Positions 48,587-59,500 of a stretch of 64,000 bases of DNA are shown in pieces; position 1 is the first letter of the stretch, and each line of letters begins with the position of its first letter. The stretch is taken from contig NC_020514.1 of assembly GCF_000347635.1 (NCBI RefSeq), positions 434,001 to 498,000 on the forward strand. Direction: 5' to 3'. The position numbers and the translations under genes are program-made. Under the pieces are notes generated by a model that worked only from the letters and a program-made list of their open reading frames with translations, was not told the DNA's origin and did no database searches. The stretch is from Paraglaciecola psychrophila 170. GTDB taxonomy: Bacteria; Pseudomonadota; Gammaproteobacteria; Enterobacterales; Alteromonadaceae.

Positions 48587-49480
48587 TTAATCACGCCATC
48601 TTTTGGTTAGTTCTTCATAGGCATCGATTCTACGGTCTCTAAAATATGGCCAGATACGTTTGATTTGTTCTGTGCGGTTAAGATCTATGTCGACTATTAA
48701 GTTTTCCTCTTTATCGCTGCTTGCTTGGGCCAGTATTTCGCCTTGTGGGCCAGCGACAAAACTCTGCCCCCAAAACTGAATCCCAGTCTCCCCCGCCACT
48801 GGAGACGCTTCAAAACCTGTGCGGTTTGCTACCACAACGGGCAACGAATTAGCGACGGCATGAGAGCGTTGTATAATTTGCCAAGCATCGTGTTGACGGG
48901 TCTGTTCTGCTAGTGTGTCATTTTTATCCCAGCCAATAGCAGTGGGGTAAAACAACATTTCGGCACCAGCCATGGCCATTAACCTTGCTGCTTCTGGATA
49001 CCATTGATCCCAACATACCAATACACCGAGTTTGCCCACGCTGGTTTGAATCGGCTGAAATCCTAGGTCGCCAGGAGTAAAGTAAAACTTCTCATAAAAA
49101 CCGGGGTCATCGGGGATATGCATTTTGCGATATTTGCCAACTAAACCTAGTTGGCGATCAAATACTACGGCGGTATTGTGATATAAGCCTGATGCACGTT
49201 TTTCAAATAATGAGGTAATAAGTACTATATTCAATTTGGCTGCTAATGCAGCAAAGTAATCCGTGGCAGCGCCAGGTATGGGCTCTGCCAAGTCAAAAAA
49301 ATCGGTATTTTCTTGCTGGCAAAAATATAAGGTGCTGTGTAATTCTTGTAACATCACCAACTCACAGCCTTGTGCAGCCAAAGTACTCACTTGCTCAGCA
49401 CTCTTCGCCCAGTTTACATTTTTATTATTGCCGGCAACGGCCTGTTGTACCACACCGATTTTTAAACTTTGGTTATTCAT
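48587..49480 (-). CDS. aguB: N-carbamoylputrescine amidase
   Basis: A 297-residue nitrilase-superfamily enzyme that converts N-carbamoylputrescine to putrescine, CO2 and ammonia. The Glu-Lys-Cys triad is in MLQELHSTLY, GKYRKMHIPDDP and VCWDQWYPEAARL. I chose the ATG at 49480 (MNNQSLKIG) because GGAG lies 9 bases upstream; a longer start at 49501 is possible. It overlaps the end of aguA by 8 bases. With aguA it completes the agmatine route to putrescine. Confidence 0.93.
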   Translation of the reverse strand: MNNQSLKIGVVQQAVAGNNKNVNWAKSAEQVSTLAAQGCELVMLQELHSTLYFCQQENTDFFDLAEPIPGAATDYFAALAAKLNIVLITSLFEKRASGLYHNTAVVFDRQLGLVGKYRKMHIPDDPGFYEKFYFTPGDLGFQPIQTSVGKLGVLVCWDQWYPEAARLMAMAGAEMLFYPTAIGWDKNDTLAEQTRQHDAWQIIQRSHAVANSLPVVVANRTGFEASPVAGETGIQFWGQSFVAGPQGEILAQASSDKEENLIVDIDLNRTEQIKRIWPYFRDRRIDAYEELTKRWRD

Positions 49481-50528
49481 AGACACAAACTCCATTGGCA
49501 AACAAATTCAACACTTCGGGTTTAAGTATGCCACAGGGTATTTGCATACTAATACAATGCAAACTACCAAATTGCTGAACTAAAGGCAGACAATTTATAG
49601 GTACAATAGTAAATTTGGGATAGGCGTTTTGCATAACTTGCAGAGCCAAGGTATCTTCTTTTTGTTGATAAACTGGGCATAAAATATGTTGGTTGGAAAT
49701 TAAGAAGTTGGCATATGAAGCGGGAAGCCTTTCGCCCTGAGCATTCACAATGTGCGGCAGTGGCAATTCATAAACTTGGTGTGTGGGCAGAATTTGCTGA
49801 CATTCTTTAACTAAGGCGGCCAAGCCTTCAAAATGACTGTCGTCTGGGCGATTAAATGCGCTCTGGATAACCAAACCGTTATCTGGAGTAAAGCGAACTA
49901 GGGTATCAATATGCCCATCTGTATCATCACCCTCCAAATGCCCGTTTTGTAAAATTATACTGTGTTTAGCACCTAAGGTTCTTTCAAAATCCTTCTGGTA
50001 AGAAGTCTTAGGTTTATCGCCATTACGTTTAGGATTGGTGATACAAAGTTCTGTAGATAATAGTGTGCCAAATTGATCAATTTCCAAGGCGCCACCTTCA
50101 ACTACTAAATCAATTGATTTGATTGGCTGCTGACAAAGTTGACTCAGTACATCCTGATTTATTTTGTTGTCTTTAGTGGCATCAAACTTTTGCCCCCATC
50201 CATTAAATACGAACTCGATAGGCCGCAACCCATACTTATTTGCACAGCTTAAAAATCCATAGTCTCTTATCCAAGTATCATTGTAATCAGCACTTACGAG
50301 CAATACGTTGCTGGATTTTTGTAATTTACTCAAACAATTTTTAATCTCGTCATTGCGCGCTAATAACACCACATGAGTATTCGCTTGGTTGAGTGATTCA
50401 ATAATTGTTAGATAAACGTTTTGTACGTCGTCGAGCCAAGGCTGCCAATCGGTATTTTTATCCGGCCATACAAGCATCACGGCTTCTTGTTGTGTCCATT
50501 CGGGTAACAGTTGGTAGTTGTCAGTCAT
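49473..50528 (-). CDS. aguA: Agmatine deiminase
   Basis: A 351-residue guanidino-group hydrolase of the pentein fold that turns agmatine into N-carbamoylputrescine. Conserved features are MLVWPDKNTDW, ADYNDTWIRDYGF, VVEGGALEID, NGHLEGDDTDGHIDTLVRF and the catalytic Cys near the end (GSLHCISMQIP). It precedes aguB in the same transcription unit. Confidence 0.95.
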   Translation of the reverse strand: MTDNYQLLPEWTQQEAVMLVWPDKNTDWQPWLDDVQNVYLTIIESLNQANTHVVLLARNDEIKNCLSKLQKSSNVLLVSADYNDTWIRDYGFLSCANKYGLRPIEFVFNGWGQKFDATKDNKINQDVLSQLCQQPIKSIDLVVEGGALEIDQFGTLLSTELCITNPKRNGDKPKTSYQKDFERTLGAKHSIILQNGHLEGDDTDGHIDTLVRFTPDNGLVIQSAFNRPDDSHFEGLAALVKECQQILPTHQVYELPLPHIVNAQGERLPASYANFLISNQHILCPVYQQKEDTLALQVMQNAYPKFTIVPINCLPLVQQFGSLHCISMQIPCGILKPEVLNLFANGVCVYE

Positions 50529-51071
50529 ACATATTGTTCGTTTAGAATTTTTGTTGATTATAATACCTAGATCCCATGACGTCTTGTTTTGCTTTCTTAT
50601 ATCATTAAAAAAACGATATCGGGATTTAATGCAAAGATTAAATGCTGATGGAGTGGTTGTTATAAGGGATAAATTGAGGTCTAAAAAAATCTACACTTGA
50701 TACTGGCGTAATATTATCGATGATATTGTATCAAGTCACTTTGGTGCTTTTATGTGACTTCAAATTAACTCTATGGCTTGACAATGGTTAACAAAGTGTA
50801 ACAAACACTGATTACATCCCCATTTTTTTTGGAAATTTACTCTTTTTTTAGATTGTTTATTATCTTTAGCTGTTTTTACCGTTATTTTTGATATATATGT
50901 TTTGAAAAAAGCTATAGTTTTCAGGTGATTATAGCTGTCATATAAATTTAACACTTTTTTTTACATCACTTTTACTCGTTGTATACAATAAAATTACAGA
51001 AGTTTATCGGTCGATCCGTCATAAATATATCCGGATTATAACTGTAATGATGAACTAACTGGAGAATACTG
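50529..51071. other. AT-rich gene-free interval
   Basis: About 540 bases between aguA and the DUF3718 gene with no credible gene. It is strongly AT-rich with T runs around 50825-50890. It contains an inverted repeat CTTGATAC/GTATCAAG at 50696-50735 with an inner AATATTATCGATGATATT. Promoters for both divergent genes should be here. Confidence 0.6.
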
Positions 51072-51395
51072 ATGAAGAAACTAATCGCGCTATCTGCAAT
51101 ATCGATTGCTTTTTTTGCACTTAATGCCAGCGCAAAGTTGGGTTCACAGGTTAATGTGCAATATGCCGGTGACTTAGGGTATAAAAATTTTTGTGAAGCT
51201 GTGGTCAAAGATGATGTCAACATGCTCAAGCGCAGTGTCAGGAATAAAGTAGGTCTAGTCGCGAGCAACTCTCAAGCTGTGCTGAAAAAGTTAATCGCAT
51301 CTGATGGAATGGAATGTAATGGGATTGATCTAGTGTCATTTTCAGAGCAACGCAAAGCTTCACGAGTATATCAATATCTTTCCAATGCAAAGTAA
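51072..51395 (+). CDS. DUF3718 family secreted protein
   Basis: A 107-residue protein with a clear signal peptide (MKKLIALSAISIAFFALNASA). The mature part resembles DUF3718, common in Alteromonadales and Vibrionales, with FCEAVVKDDVNMLKR, SDGMECNGIDLVSFSE and two cysteines likely to form a disulphide. It is preceded by the ribosome site TGGAG. The function is unknown. Confidence 0.85.
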   Translation: MKKLIALSAISIAFFALNASAKLGSQVNVQYAGDLGYKNFCEAVVKDDVNMLKRSVRNKVGLVASNSQAVLKKLIASDGMECNGIDLVSFSEQRKASRVYQYLSNAK

Positions 51396-51442
51396 ATTGT
51401 ACTCGCACATTAGCAATATCAGTCCATAGCCTGCATGGCAAG

Positions 51443-51895
51443 TTATGGGCTGGTTCTAATTGTATTGGTTACTTTTTTTTGACAGGCTGCTGCAACTAGT
51501 TGGTTGTATGTGGCTGAGTATTGATACAATTGTTTACGAAATTTTAATTCGTTTTCTGACCTCAACTCGTCACCACTATTAGCCAATAGTCGGTAACCAC
51601 ATTGTAGTGAAAGTGTGGATGATTTATTGTCGATGCCCGGAAAAGAGGTGACTCTGCCAGCAAAGGCTAATAATGTGAAATCTTGTTTTTGAATCGCTAA
51701 ATTCGCATCTGCTTTAGGATCGGCATACTGCAGCCATTTTAGCTCAGCAATTTGGTTTTTACTTAGCTCCCCACTTTGATTACCTTCAGTGGGCTCAGAT
51801 GTTTGAGATAAAAAAGATGTGGTAGTCTGGCTACAGCTAAGTGTTAAAAAACTTATCGCAGCAACAAACATCAAAAGGGATAACCGGTTATTCAT
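51443..51895 (-). CDS. Lipoprotein coupled to the metalloprotease gene
   Basis: A 150-residue protein with a lipobox (LTLSC) at residues 17-21 and a Thr/Ser-rich linker after it. The later part is helical, with two cysteines. I know no family for it. Its start overlaps the 3' end of the protease gene by 8 bases, so it is translated after it. It may be an inhibitor or secretion aid, which is inference only. Confidence 0.75.
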   Translation of the reverse strand: MNNRLSLLMFVAAISFLTLSCSQTTTSFLSQTSEPTEGNQSGELSKNQIAELKWLQYADPKADANLAIQKQDFTLLAFAGRVTSFPGIDNKSSTLSLQCGYRLLANSGDELRSENELKFRKQLYQYSATYNQLVAAACQKKVTNTIRTSP

Positions 51896-54521
51896 AATTG
51901 CCCTTACAAAGTGAGTGATTAACTAACTTTACTGAAAAACAAAGAAAAGACAAAAGACTTAGCAGCATCATACTGCCTCCACCTGAATCGTTAGAAGCGG
52001 CCGTTACTGAATTAACCTGAATGCTCAGTGTCCCATCGTCCGTTAGTGTGCCGTCTGACACCACATAGAATATGGACTCCATACCGGAAAAATCCGATGC
52101 TGGAGTATATCTAAGTTGTTGATTGGATATGGCCACTTGGCCTTGACCACTGTAGCTAAACGAGTCGATACTCAACACATCGCTATCTATGTCGTTGTCG
52201 TTGATTAATACGTCAATCACCACAGATACACTGTTTTGTTCGACAGAAATACTGTCGTTATTTGCTACTGGCGCATCATTGACAGCTGTCACCTGTACCT
52301 GTAGTGAAAACACATTACTATTTACTAAGCCATCATTAACAACAACTGGCACGCTCAGCATACCGTTGAAGTCCGTATTTGGTGTCAGTGTGCGTTGATT
52401 GATAATGTAGTTGGCCCCGTTTTGTAAACTCAGGGTGAAGTCTTCTGGATAAGCAGAGTCTAGATCAGATACATTTAGATCAGTAAATTCAATTTGTGTT
52501 GTTGAGTCTTCGCTAAGGCTAATTTTCATCTGACTATCGATTCTAGGCGCCACTGGCTCAGCAGCCATAATCGAGAATGCTGCGGGGCTGAGGGCATAAA
52601 AAATATTGTCGCTACATTTTAAGACGAGTCGTGCGTTAACACTGGTGACATTGGGCACTGTGATGTTTTGTTGCCCATCATTGGGTGTTCCCATTAATAC
52701 TTTGGTTTCAATCGGGTTAATTGTGTCAGCGATGAGCAGAATATCGACATTGGCACAATTGATGGGTGCCTTTAGGGTATCGCCGATATCCCACGTCACT
52801 GTTTGTTCGGATAAACCTTGCCATTGTGTCGGTGTATCAATATTGAACGTTTGGTTAGCGGTAGTCACAGTAATCACTAAGTCTTGCTGGTTCACCCCGC
52901 CATTGTTATCTCTGGCCGTTAATCTAAAACGCAAATCCCTGTCGGTAGTGGCATACGTTTCACCAAGACGCGTTTGACCAGTAAGCACGTCAATAAGCTG
53001 AGGAAAGTAACGTTGTGATATTTCTATTGGGCTATAAGAACGAAACAGGGGATTGTTGCCGTTATCGTTATTCATTTCAGTAAGATTATTTGTTGCACCT
53101 AACGTACCGCCATTATCAAACTGCTCCCAAGTGTAAGTGAGCAAGTCGTTGTCTGCATCTGTGGCAGCGGCCCTTAGTACAAAAGGTGTGTCAGACGGAA
53201 TGGTATAAACATTTTGTATCAACTGAATCTGCGGGATTGCGTTATCAATTGCATCTTCAACTCCACAACGTTGTCCAGAGAAACCATCGACATAATCACG
53301 AATATTCTGAATCGAGATTGAATGAAAATAAGGGTCGCTGTCATTTTGCAAGTTTTGTGATCCACAAATGCCCGCATAAGACATAATGGTGGAGCCACTG
53401 CCAGGCTCGTAAGCCGTGCTGTTGTTGCGTTGACCTTCAGCACAACTATCAGAGTTGGTAGCGTTAAAACTATGACCTGCACCCAATTGATGACCTAATT
53501 CATGGGTGACTAAGTCAATGTAAAAGCGTTCACCTTGAGGGTTACTTAAACCTGAGTAACCTTGGGCTTTAAACTGGTTGTTACACACCACACCTACGTA
53601 CGCTAACCCGCCTCCATTGGTACCAAGTAGGTGTCCAATATCATAATTTTGACTACCAATGGCTTGGTCGACGACACTTTGGTTTTCCTCGATATCAGTA
53701 GCGGTATCTGAATTGGTATATGGATCGCTAGTGGCATCAAAGAAAATGATATCTTGATTATCAATCAATTCAAATTGTAAGGCCAAGTCGATTAACAATA
53801 CCTGATTGATGCGGTTCACCAAATTCATCAATTCTGCCAATACATTTTCGGTCGTTCCGCCCAATTTTTGGGCGTACTCCCCTGTGGTGCTAATAGCCAG
53901 CTTATAGGTACGGACAGTGTCGCCAGAAGTGACTGATTTTTGAGCCAATGTAGGTATTTCTGGTTGTATATCTGCCAGCAAAAAATCAGCTGTGAGTGAG
54001 ACAGTTTCAAACTCAGTGGGTGCATCTTTGTACCAATAACTAGCATATTCTAATGCTTCACCTTGATACCGAGGCGACAACAACACCCATTGGTTGTTGT
54101 ATCGAAAAAAACCAAATAAGCCTAGGTGGGAAATACTAAATCGGCCGATGTTATTTGGTTGGTCAACTTGCTCAGCCTGATAAGTCATAAAGTGGGGATA
54201 TTGTTCGGATAAATCTTCGCTTAAAATGGGCGAGGGATTAAGTTTGACCGGTATATTTAAGCCGTTGGGCAGAGGTAAAGTGATTTCAGTTGGTAAGCCT
54301 AGATTAGAAAATATTTTGTTTAACAAAGCTTGGTTTATTTGTATGAATCTTGCATCTTCGGCCATTGCCCGAAGTGTTCTGACTTGTTCTGACTTAGCTT
54401 GACTGGATCCCTCTTGCCATAATGTTTTGGCTTGAACGGCAAAATTGATAAAGCTAAGGGCAAATAACAGTATAAATATACGGCTAATGGCGCGCATAAA
54501 TTGGGTCACTAAACTTTGCAT
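51888..54521 (-). CDS. Reprolysin-like metalloprotease with GlyGly-CTERM tail
   Basis: An 877-residue exported protease. A signal peptide (RIFILLFALSFINFAVQAKT) is followed by a long propeptide-like region. The metzincin zinc site is THELGHQLGAGHSF with a Met-turn at IMSYAGICG. Several Ig/cadherin-like repeats follow (FVLRAAATDADNDLLTYTWEQ, VLINDNDIDSDVLSIDSF). It ends in DSGGGSMMLLSLLSFLCF and a short basic tail, a GlyGly-CTERM sorting signal normally processed by a rhombosortase. It probably acts on the cell surface or outside. Confidence 0.9.
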   Translation of the reverse strand: MQSLVTQFMRAISRIFILLFALSFINFAVQAKTLWQEGSSQAKSEQVRTLRAMAEDARFIQINQALLNKIFSNLGLPTEITLPLPNGLNIPVKLNPSPILSEDLSEQYPHFMTYQAEQVDQPNNIGRFSISHLGLFGFFRYNNQWVLLSPRYQGEALEYASYWYKDAPTEFETVSLTADFLLADIQPEIPTLAQKSVTSGDTVRTYKLAISTTGEYAQKLGGTTENVLAELMNLVNRINQVLLIDLALQFELIDNQDIIFFDATSDPYTNSDTATDIEENQSVVDQAIGSQNYDIGHLLGTNGGGLAYVGVVCNNQFKAQGYSGLSNPQGERFYIDLVTHELGHQLGAGHSFNATNSDSCAEGQRNNSTAYEPGSGSTIMSYAGICGSQNLQNDSDPYFHSISIQNIRDYVDGFSGQRCGVEDAIDNAIPQIQLIQNVYTIPSDTPFVLRAAATDADNDLLTYTWEQFDNGGTLGATNNLTEMNNDNGNNPLFRSYSPIEISQRYFPQLIDVLTGQTRLGETYATTDRDLRFRLTARDNNGGVNQQDLVITVTTANQTFNIDTPTQWQGLSEQTVTWDIGDTLKAPINCANVDILLIADTINPIETKVLMGTPNDGQQNITVPNVTSVNARLVLKCSDNIFYALSPAAFSIMAAEPVAPRIDSQMKISLSEDSTTQIEFTDLNVSDLDSAYPEDFTLSLQNGANYIINQRTLTPNTDFNGMLSVPVVVNDGLVNSNVFSLQVQVTAVNDAPVANNDSISVEQNSVSVVIDVLINDNDIDSDVLSIDSFSYSGQGQVAISNQQLRYTPASDFSGMESIFYVVSDGTLTDDGTLSIQVNSVTAASNDSGGGSMMLLSLLSFLCFSVKLVNHSLCKGNYE

Positions 54522-54582
54522 AAGTACCTTTATGACTCATTAAAAACCATAAAGTGCGAGAATGTATTGATTTCGTCATTTG

Positions 54583-55215
54583 TTAGTTCTTAGATTTAAG
54601 TAACATTTCAATCTGTTGAATGGCAAATTCTACATGAGCTACTTGTTCTGAATTAGAGAGCGCAAAGTCTAAACCTAAAATGCTCTTGATGTGGAACTCG
54701 CTTTGCAACAGGCTAAAATAAGTTGCAGCACATTTATGTGCAAACTCTTCAGTAATGGGCTGCTTAGCAAACTTTATAAAACATTTTTCCAAATATTCGA
54801 GACTATGTTTGGGACCCGCTTGATAGAATAATTCAGCCACTCTAGGATTGGTATTAACCTCACCAATGATAACCCGATGAATGGCTATGACTTGGTCGTC
54901 ATGAAGTAACTTTACTATCTGCAATCCCCTTTCTCGCAGTACGTGAAGCAACGGATGATCTCCTATCTCTAGGTATCTATCATCTAGTTGATATTCCGAA
55001 CATTTATCCTCAATCACGGCTAAGAATAATGCTTCTTTATTATTAAAGTGCGAATAAACAGTCTGTTTAGACACGCCTGATTGTTTGGCCACCATTTCCA
55101 TAGAACAGCCGCTAAAACCACTGGTTAAAAATAATTCGCCTGCGGAAGTTAATATTTGTTTGCGCTTTTCAGCACTTTTAGGCCTTCCAGCCTTACTGGT
55201 CTGTGTATTTAACAA
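54583..55215 (-). CDS. TetR/AcrR-family repressor of the RND pump
   Basis: A TetR-type regulator of 210 residues with the N-terminal helix-turn-helix (KRKQILTSAGELFLTSGFSG, SKQTVYSHFNNKEALF) and a ligand-binding C-terminal domain. The open frame begins at an ATG at 55281, but that lies at the operator palindrome and would translate through the promoter. A TTG at 55215 with AGAGG about 7 bases upstream is more plausible. Divergent orientation from the RND genes and the palindrome between them indicate local repression of the pump. Confidence 0.88.
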   Translation of the reverse strand: MLNTQTSKAGRPKSAEKRKQILTSAGELFLTSGFSGCSMEMVAKQSGVSKQTVYSHFNNKEALFLAVIEDKCSEYQLDDRYLEIGDHPLLHVLRERGLQIVKLLHDDQVIAIHRVIIGEVNTNPRVAELFYQAGPKHSLEYLEKCFIKFAKQPITEEFAHKCAATYFSLLQSEFHIKSILGLDFALSNSEQVAHVEFAIQQIEMLLKSKN

Positions 55216-55246
55216 CGATAAACCTCTTGTGATACTAAAAAAGTAT

Positions 55247-55274
55247 TTGCAACGTTCACATAAAACATTATTAT
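55247..55274 (+). promoter_or_regulatory. Likely promoter for the RND efflux operon
   Basis: A -35-like TTGCAA (55247-55252) and -10-like TATTAT (55269-55274) are separated by 16 bases. They would give a start near 55281, at the edge of the operator palindrome. Confidence 0.5.
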
Positions 55275-55281
55275 ATACCAA

Positions 55282-55296
55282 ACTAGACAGTCTAGT
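55282..55296. promoter_or_regulatory. Palindromic operator between the TetR gene and the RND pump
   Basis: ACTAGAC-A-GTCTAGT is a perfect palindrome of two 7-base arms with one central base. It is 42 bases upstream of the adaptor ATG at 55338 and next to the regulator gene. The size and symmetry are typical of TetR-family operators. Confidence 0.8.
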
Positions 55297-55337
55297 ATTT
55301 AATTTATTTTGGTTTTTATCAAATCTATGAGAACTTT

Positions 55338-56510
55338 ATGACAAATGCTAATCAGTTGCTACACCAGTCACGCTACAAAAAATATTTGATTTGGCTGATC
55401 CCCTTCATTTCATTGTTCGCTTTGGTGGTATTAATGAAAGCATCTGGCAACGGGCAGACTCAGCAAGCGCCTACTGAGGTTAAAAAACTATTAGTCAATG
55501 TCATGCCTATTCAATGGGATCAACAATATGTACAAAGACGCCTAGTTGTTGGGCGCGCAGAAGCCCCACAGACAGCAGCTATAGGCTTTGATTTATCTGG
55601 CCCTGTAATGGATATATTGGTGGATGAAGGGCAATGGGTGGTTGAAGGGCAAATACTCGCTAAATTAGATGACCAAAGATTTAGAGCGCAAATGAATGAA
55701 TTATCCGCTATTTTAAATCGCGCTACATCTGAAGCTAATCTGGCCAAAATTTCACTTAAAAGAGTGGTTGAACTGGTTGATAGAAAGCTTGAGTCAGCTC
55801 AGCGACTGGACGAATCCAGAGAATCAGTGAACGCAGCTAAAGCTTTTGTAGATGAAATTTTAGCGCGCAGACAAACGTTATTAGTTGAGATAGGAAAGAC
55901 CAAGTTGTTGGCACCTTTTGCTGGCAGTGTTGTTAGCCGTTTAGTGGACAAGGGAACCGTAGTTAGGGCAGGGCAAACATTATTTAATTTACAGCAAAGC
56001 GGTCAACTGGAGGTTAGGTTTGCTCTTTCGGCGGATTATGTGGACAAATTTTCACTGGAGCAAGTGATTACTCTGTCGACCCATTCTGATCAAGTATTAG
56101 GTAAAATTAAATCTATTGCTCAGCAACGAAGATTAGATACCCGTACTGTAGATATCATCGTTAGTTTAACTGAGCAAAACACCGCAATTTTACCTGGTGA
56201 CTTATTACATATTGATATCAGTAGTAACATCAATGCTCAAGGCTTCTGGGTACCTCGAAAGGCTTTGGTCAGCAATGTCAGAGGGTTGTGGAGCCTGTTT
56301 GCTGTTGAAGCTATTGATGGCGAGCATCAATTAGTGGCCAAGCTGGTTGAAATGGTGCATGCAGATGACAAAAAAAGCTTTGTACGCGGTGCTTTGCAAG
56401 AGGGTGAACCAGTGGTTATTGAAGGTGTTCAACGCTTGGTGCCGGGGCAAAAAGTATTAATAAATGACAATCCTGAAACCTTAGCCAACGTTATTTTAGG
56501 TTCACCGTAA
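55338..56510 (+). CDS. RND efflux periplasmic adaptor subunit
   Basis: A 390-residue membrane-fusion protein with an N-terminal helix (YLIWLIPFISLFALVVLM), biotinyl-lipoyl half motifs (GPVMDILVDEGQWVVEGQILAKLDD, LLAPFAGSVVSRLVDKG) and a coiled-coil hairpin (residues about 105-165). It links the inner-membrane pump to an outer-membrane channel such as the TolC encoded at 32.4 kb. Its stop codon overlaps the start of the pump gene (TAATG). Confidence 0.92.
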   Translation: MTNANQLLHQSRYKKYLIWLIPFISLFALVVLMKASGNGQTQQAPTEVKKLLVNVMPIQWDQQYVQRRLVVGRAEAPQTAAIGFDLSGPVMDILVDEGQWVVEGQILAKLDDQRFRAQMNELSAILNRATSEANLAKISLKRVVELVDRKLESAQRLDESRESVNAAKAFVDEILARRQTLLVEIGKTKLLAPFAGSVVSRLVDKGTVVRAGQTLFNLQQSGQLEVRFALSADYVDKFSLEQVITLSTHSDQVLGKIKSIAQQRRLDTRTVDIIVSLTEQNTAILPGDLLHIDISSNINAQGFWVPRKALVSNVRGLWSLFAVEAIDGEHQLVAKLVEMVHADDKKSFVRGALQEGEPVVIEGVQRLVPGQKVLINDNPETLANVILGSP

Positions 56511-59500
56511 TGGCCAAGGAAATGTCGAAAGTGTCACTAAATAATCAGCAATCATACCCATGGTATAGCTTATTCTTTCGCAACGGGCATCTGTTAGTAT
56601 TAAGCATCATGGTTTTGGTAGTTGCGGGGCTGTCTGCAATTAATAATATTCCGCGTTTAGAAGATCCCAGAATAGATAATCGTAATGTATTGGTGATTAC
56701 ACCTTATCCTGGTGCATCCGCAGAGCGAGTTGAAGCATTAGTCACAGATGTAATTGAAGATGAGCTTAGACAACTTTATGAAATTAATGAAATAAACTCT
56801 ACTTCACGCTCTGGTACCTCTGTCGTTTCTATCGAATTGCAAGCATGGGTAAACAATAGTAGCAACGAACAAATATTTTCGAAGATCCGCGATGGACTTA
56901 ATAATGCTAAGCTCAAGTTTCCACAAGGAGCCGGTGATCCCTTTTTTGATGAGCGCAGGGGTGCCACCGCTTTTACTTTATTAGTGGGTTTACAAGCTGC
57001 ATCAGGTTATACAACACCTTTATCTATTATCAGTCGTATGGCAGAACACTTATCCGATCAACTGCGCAATGTGCCGGGTACTGAGTTGGTTAGAATATAC
57101 GGAGAGCTAGACGAGGAAATCCAAGTCACTATCAACCCGCAACAATTAACCAGTTCAGGGTTAACCATTGCACAAGCCAGTCAACTGATTGCTGGAGCCG
57201 ATCCTAAAGTTCCGGCTGGCATGATGTACTCCACTGAACAAAACATGCGAATGCAGGTTGCACAAGAGTTAGACAGTGTATCCACCATTAGAGATTTACC
57301 GTTACGGGTGACCGAACAAGGTGGGTATTTACGCATAGGTGACATAGCAACAGTAGAAAAGGGGCCGCGTTTACCGGTTAATGACATCGGTTTGGTTAAT
57401 GGGGAACAGGTGATATTTGTTGCTTCAAGGATGCAGGCCACTTTACGAGTGGATACCTGGACAAAAAATGCCAAAGAGATTGTTGATAAATTTAATAACC
57501 AATATGGTGGCAGTATTCAGGCGAATATCGTGTTTGAACAAAATTCTTATACTGAAACTCGTTTATCTGAATTAACTATCAACTTGCTGCTTGGTAGCTT
57601 AGTAGTTATGGCAGTAGTGTTTATCTTTATGGGCATAAAGGCGTCATGGATAGTGGGTTTATCTCTGCCACTTTGTGCCGCTTTTGCGATTTTTTCACTT
57701 AGCTTTTTTGATGAGCAAATTCATCAAATGTCGATATTTGGGATTATCATTGCCATTGGTTTATTAATTGATAACGCTATTGTTATTACCGATGAAATTA
57801 GAAGTAAATTAGTTAACCCTGATATCAGCCGAATTGATGCGTTAACACAAAGCATTCAACACTTATTTGTACCTCTATTAGCATCCACTTTGACCACCAT
57901 TTTAGGCTTTATGCCGATATTTTTGTTGCCGGGTAATATTGGTGACTTTATCGGATCTATTGCTATTAGTGTAGTAATGGCTCTGATTGGCTCACTGTTT
58001 ATCTCACTCACGATTATAGCAGCACTCGCCGCTCGATTTTTACCCAGAAAGTTAGATGTGTCATCGGCTTGGTATTCCATCGGTATCCAAGCGCCATCTA
58101 TTAGTCTTGGCTACAGGAATGCCCTGGAAAAAGCACTGAAAAGACCTTTGTTAGGTGTATTGGTTTGTATTGCCATTTCGGTTTCTGGGTTTATTTTGGC
58201 TGGGCAATTAGGCAATGTGTTTTTCCCTAGCGCTGACAGAGATCAATTTGAAATTTACTTGTGGATGCCAGAGGGTACGGCCATTAATGAGACGCAAATT
58301 GTGGTTAATAGTGTGGATGAACTGATCCGTAAAAAGCCACAAGTGGCACAACTTAGTTGGTTAGTAGGTGGGTCATTTCCATCTGTTTATTATAATCAAG
58401 TCATGAATAAAGATAATTCATCTCACTACGCACATGGCGTGGTTAAGGCTAAAAGTGTATCTAACGCCAAAGTACTGATAGGACAACTGCAAACTGAATT
58501 AGATCAGGCTTTTCCACAAAGTAAAATTGTCGTACGCGCATTTGGCCAAGGACCGCCCGTATCGGCTCCGGTAGGATTAAAAAATATTTGGACCAGATAT
58601 CAATACGTTAAACCTCCTAGGTGAACAAGTAAGGTTGGCAATGTCACAGGTGCCGGGAATATCCCATTCCATTGCTTCCATTACTTTTGGTGAGCCTGAG
58701 TGGGTCCTTGAGGCAACTCAAGATGCTAGTAAAATGGCTGGTATGTCGTTAGTAGAAATTGCTCGTCAATTACAATATGCACTGGACGGCAAGGTTGGAG
58801 GCTCAATATTAGAAGGGACCGAAGAAATTCCTATCAGAATTCGTGTTGGAGACTCTCTTAGAGGCGAACTCGCACAGATCCAGAGCTTGCCTTTGTTGAG
58901 TGAAAAACTCATTAGCCAAGGTTTGTGGATGCCAGTATCTGCCTTAGGTAATTTTCAATTAAGACCAACAGTGGCTGGTATTACTCGACAAAACGGTGAA
59001 CGAGTCAATAATGTGGAGGCATTCTTGCTAACAGGCGCCACAGCAATCGATGTGGGTGAGCAAGTATTAAAAAGCCTAGAAAATATGAATTTTATTATGC
59101 CCAAAGGGTATCGTTTTAAAATGGCTGGCGATGCTGACGAACAACAAGAGGCATTAGGCCAATTAGCCACATATGCCCCTGTTTTGTTAGTGTTGATGAT
59201 CACAACTTTGATACTATCTTTTCGCAGTCTGCGATTAGCATTAGTGATAGGGTCTGTAGCGGTATTGTCCGTGGGCTTAGGTATGTTCAGTCTTTGGCTT
59301 TCTGGGTTACCTATTGGTTTTAATCCTTTATTAGGATGTGCTGGGCTTATCGGAGTGGCTATCAACGGGTCTATTGTGGTGATCGCTGCGATTAATGCCA
59401 ATCCACAAGCGAAAGCAGGCGATATTAGTCAAATTGTGGAAGAAACGATGGGGTGTAGTCGGCATATTTTGTCTACGACTTTCACTACTGTAGGTGGATT

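Noticed and set aside
50518..50954. Short open frames in the gap upstream of aguA
   Set aside because: Low-complexity, AT-driven, no ribosome site or family resemblance.
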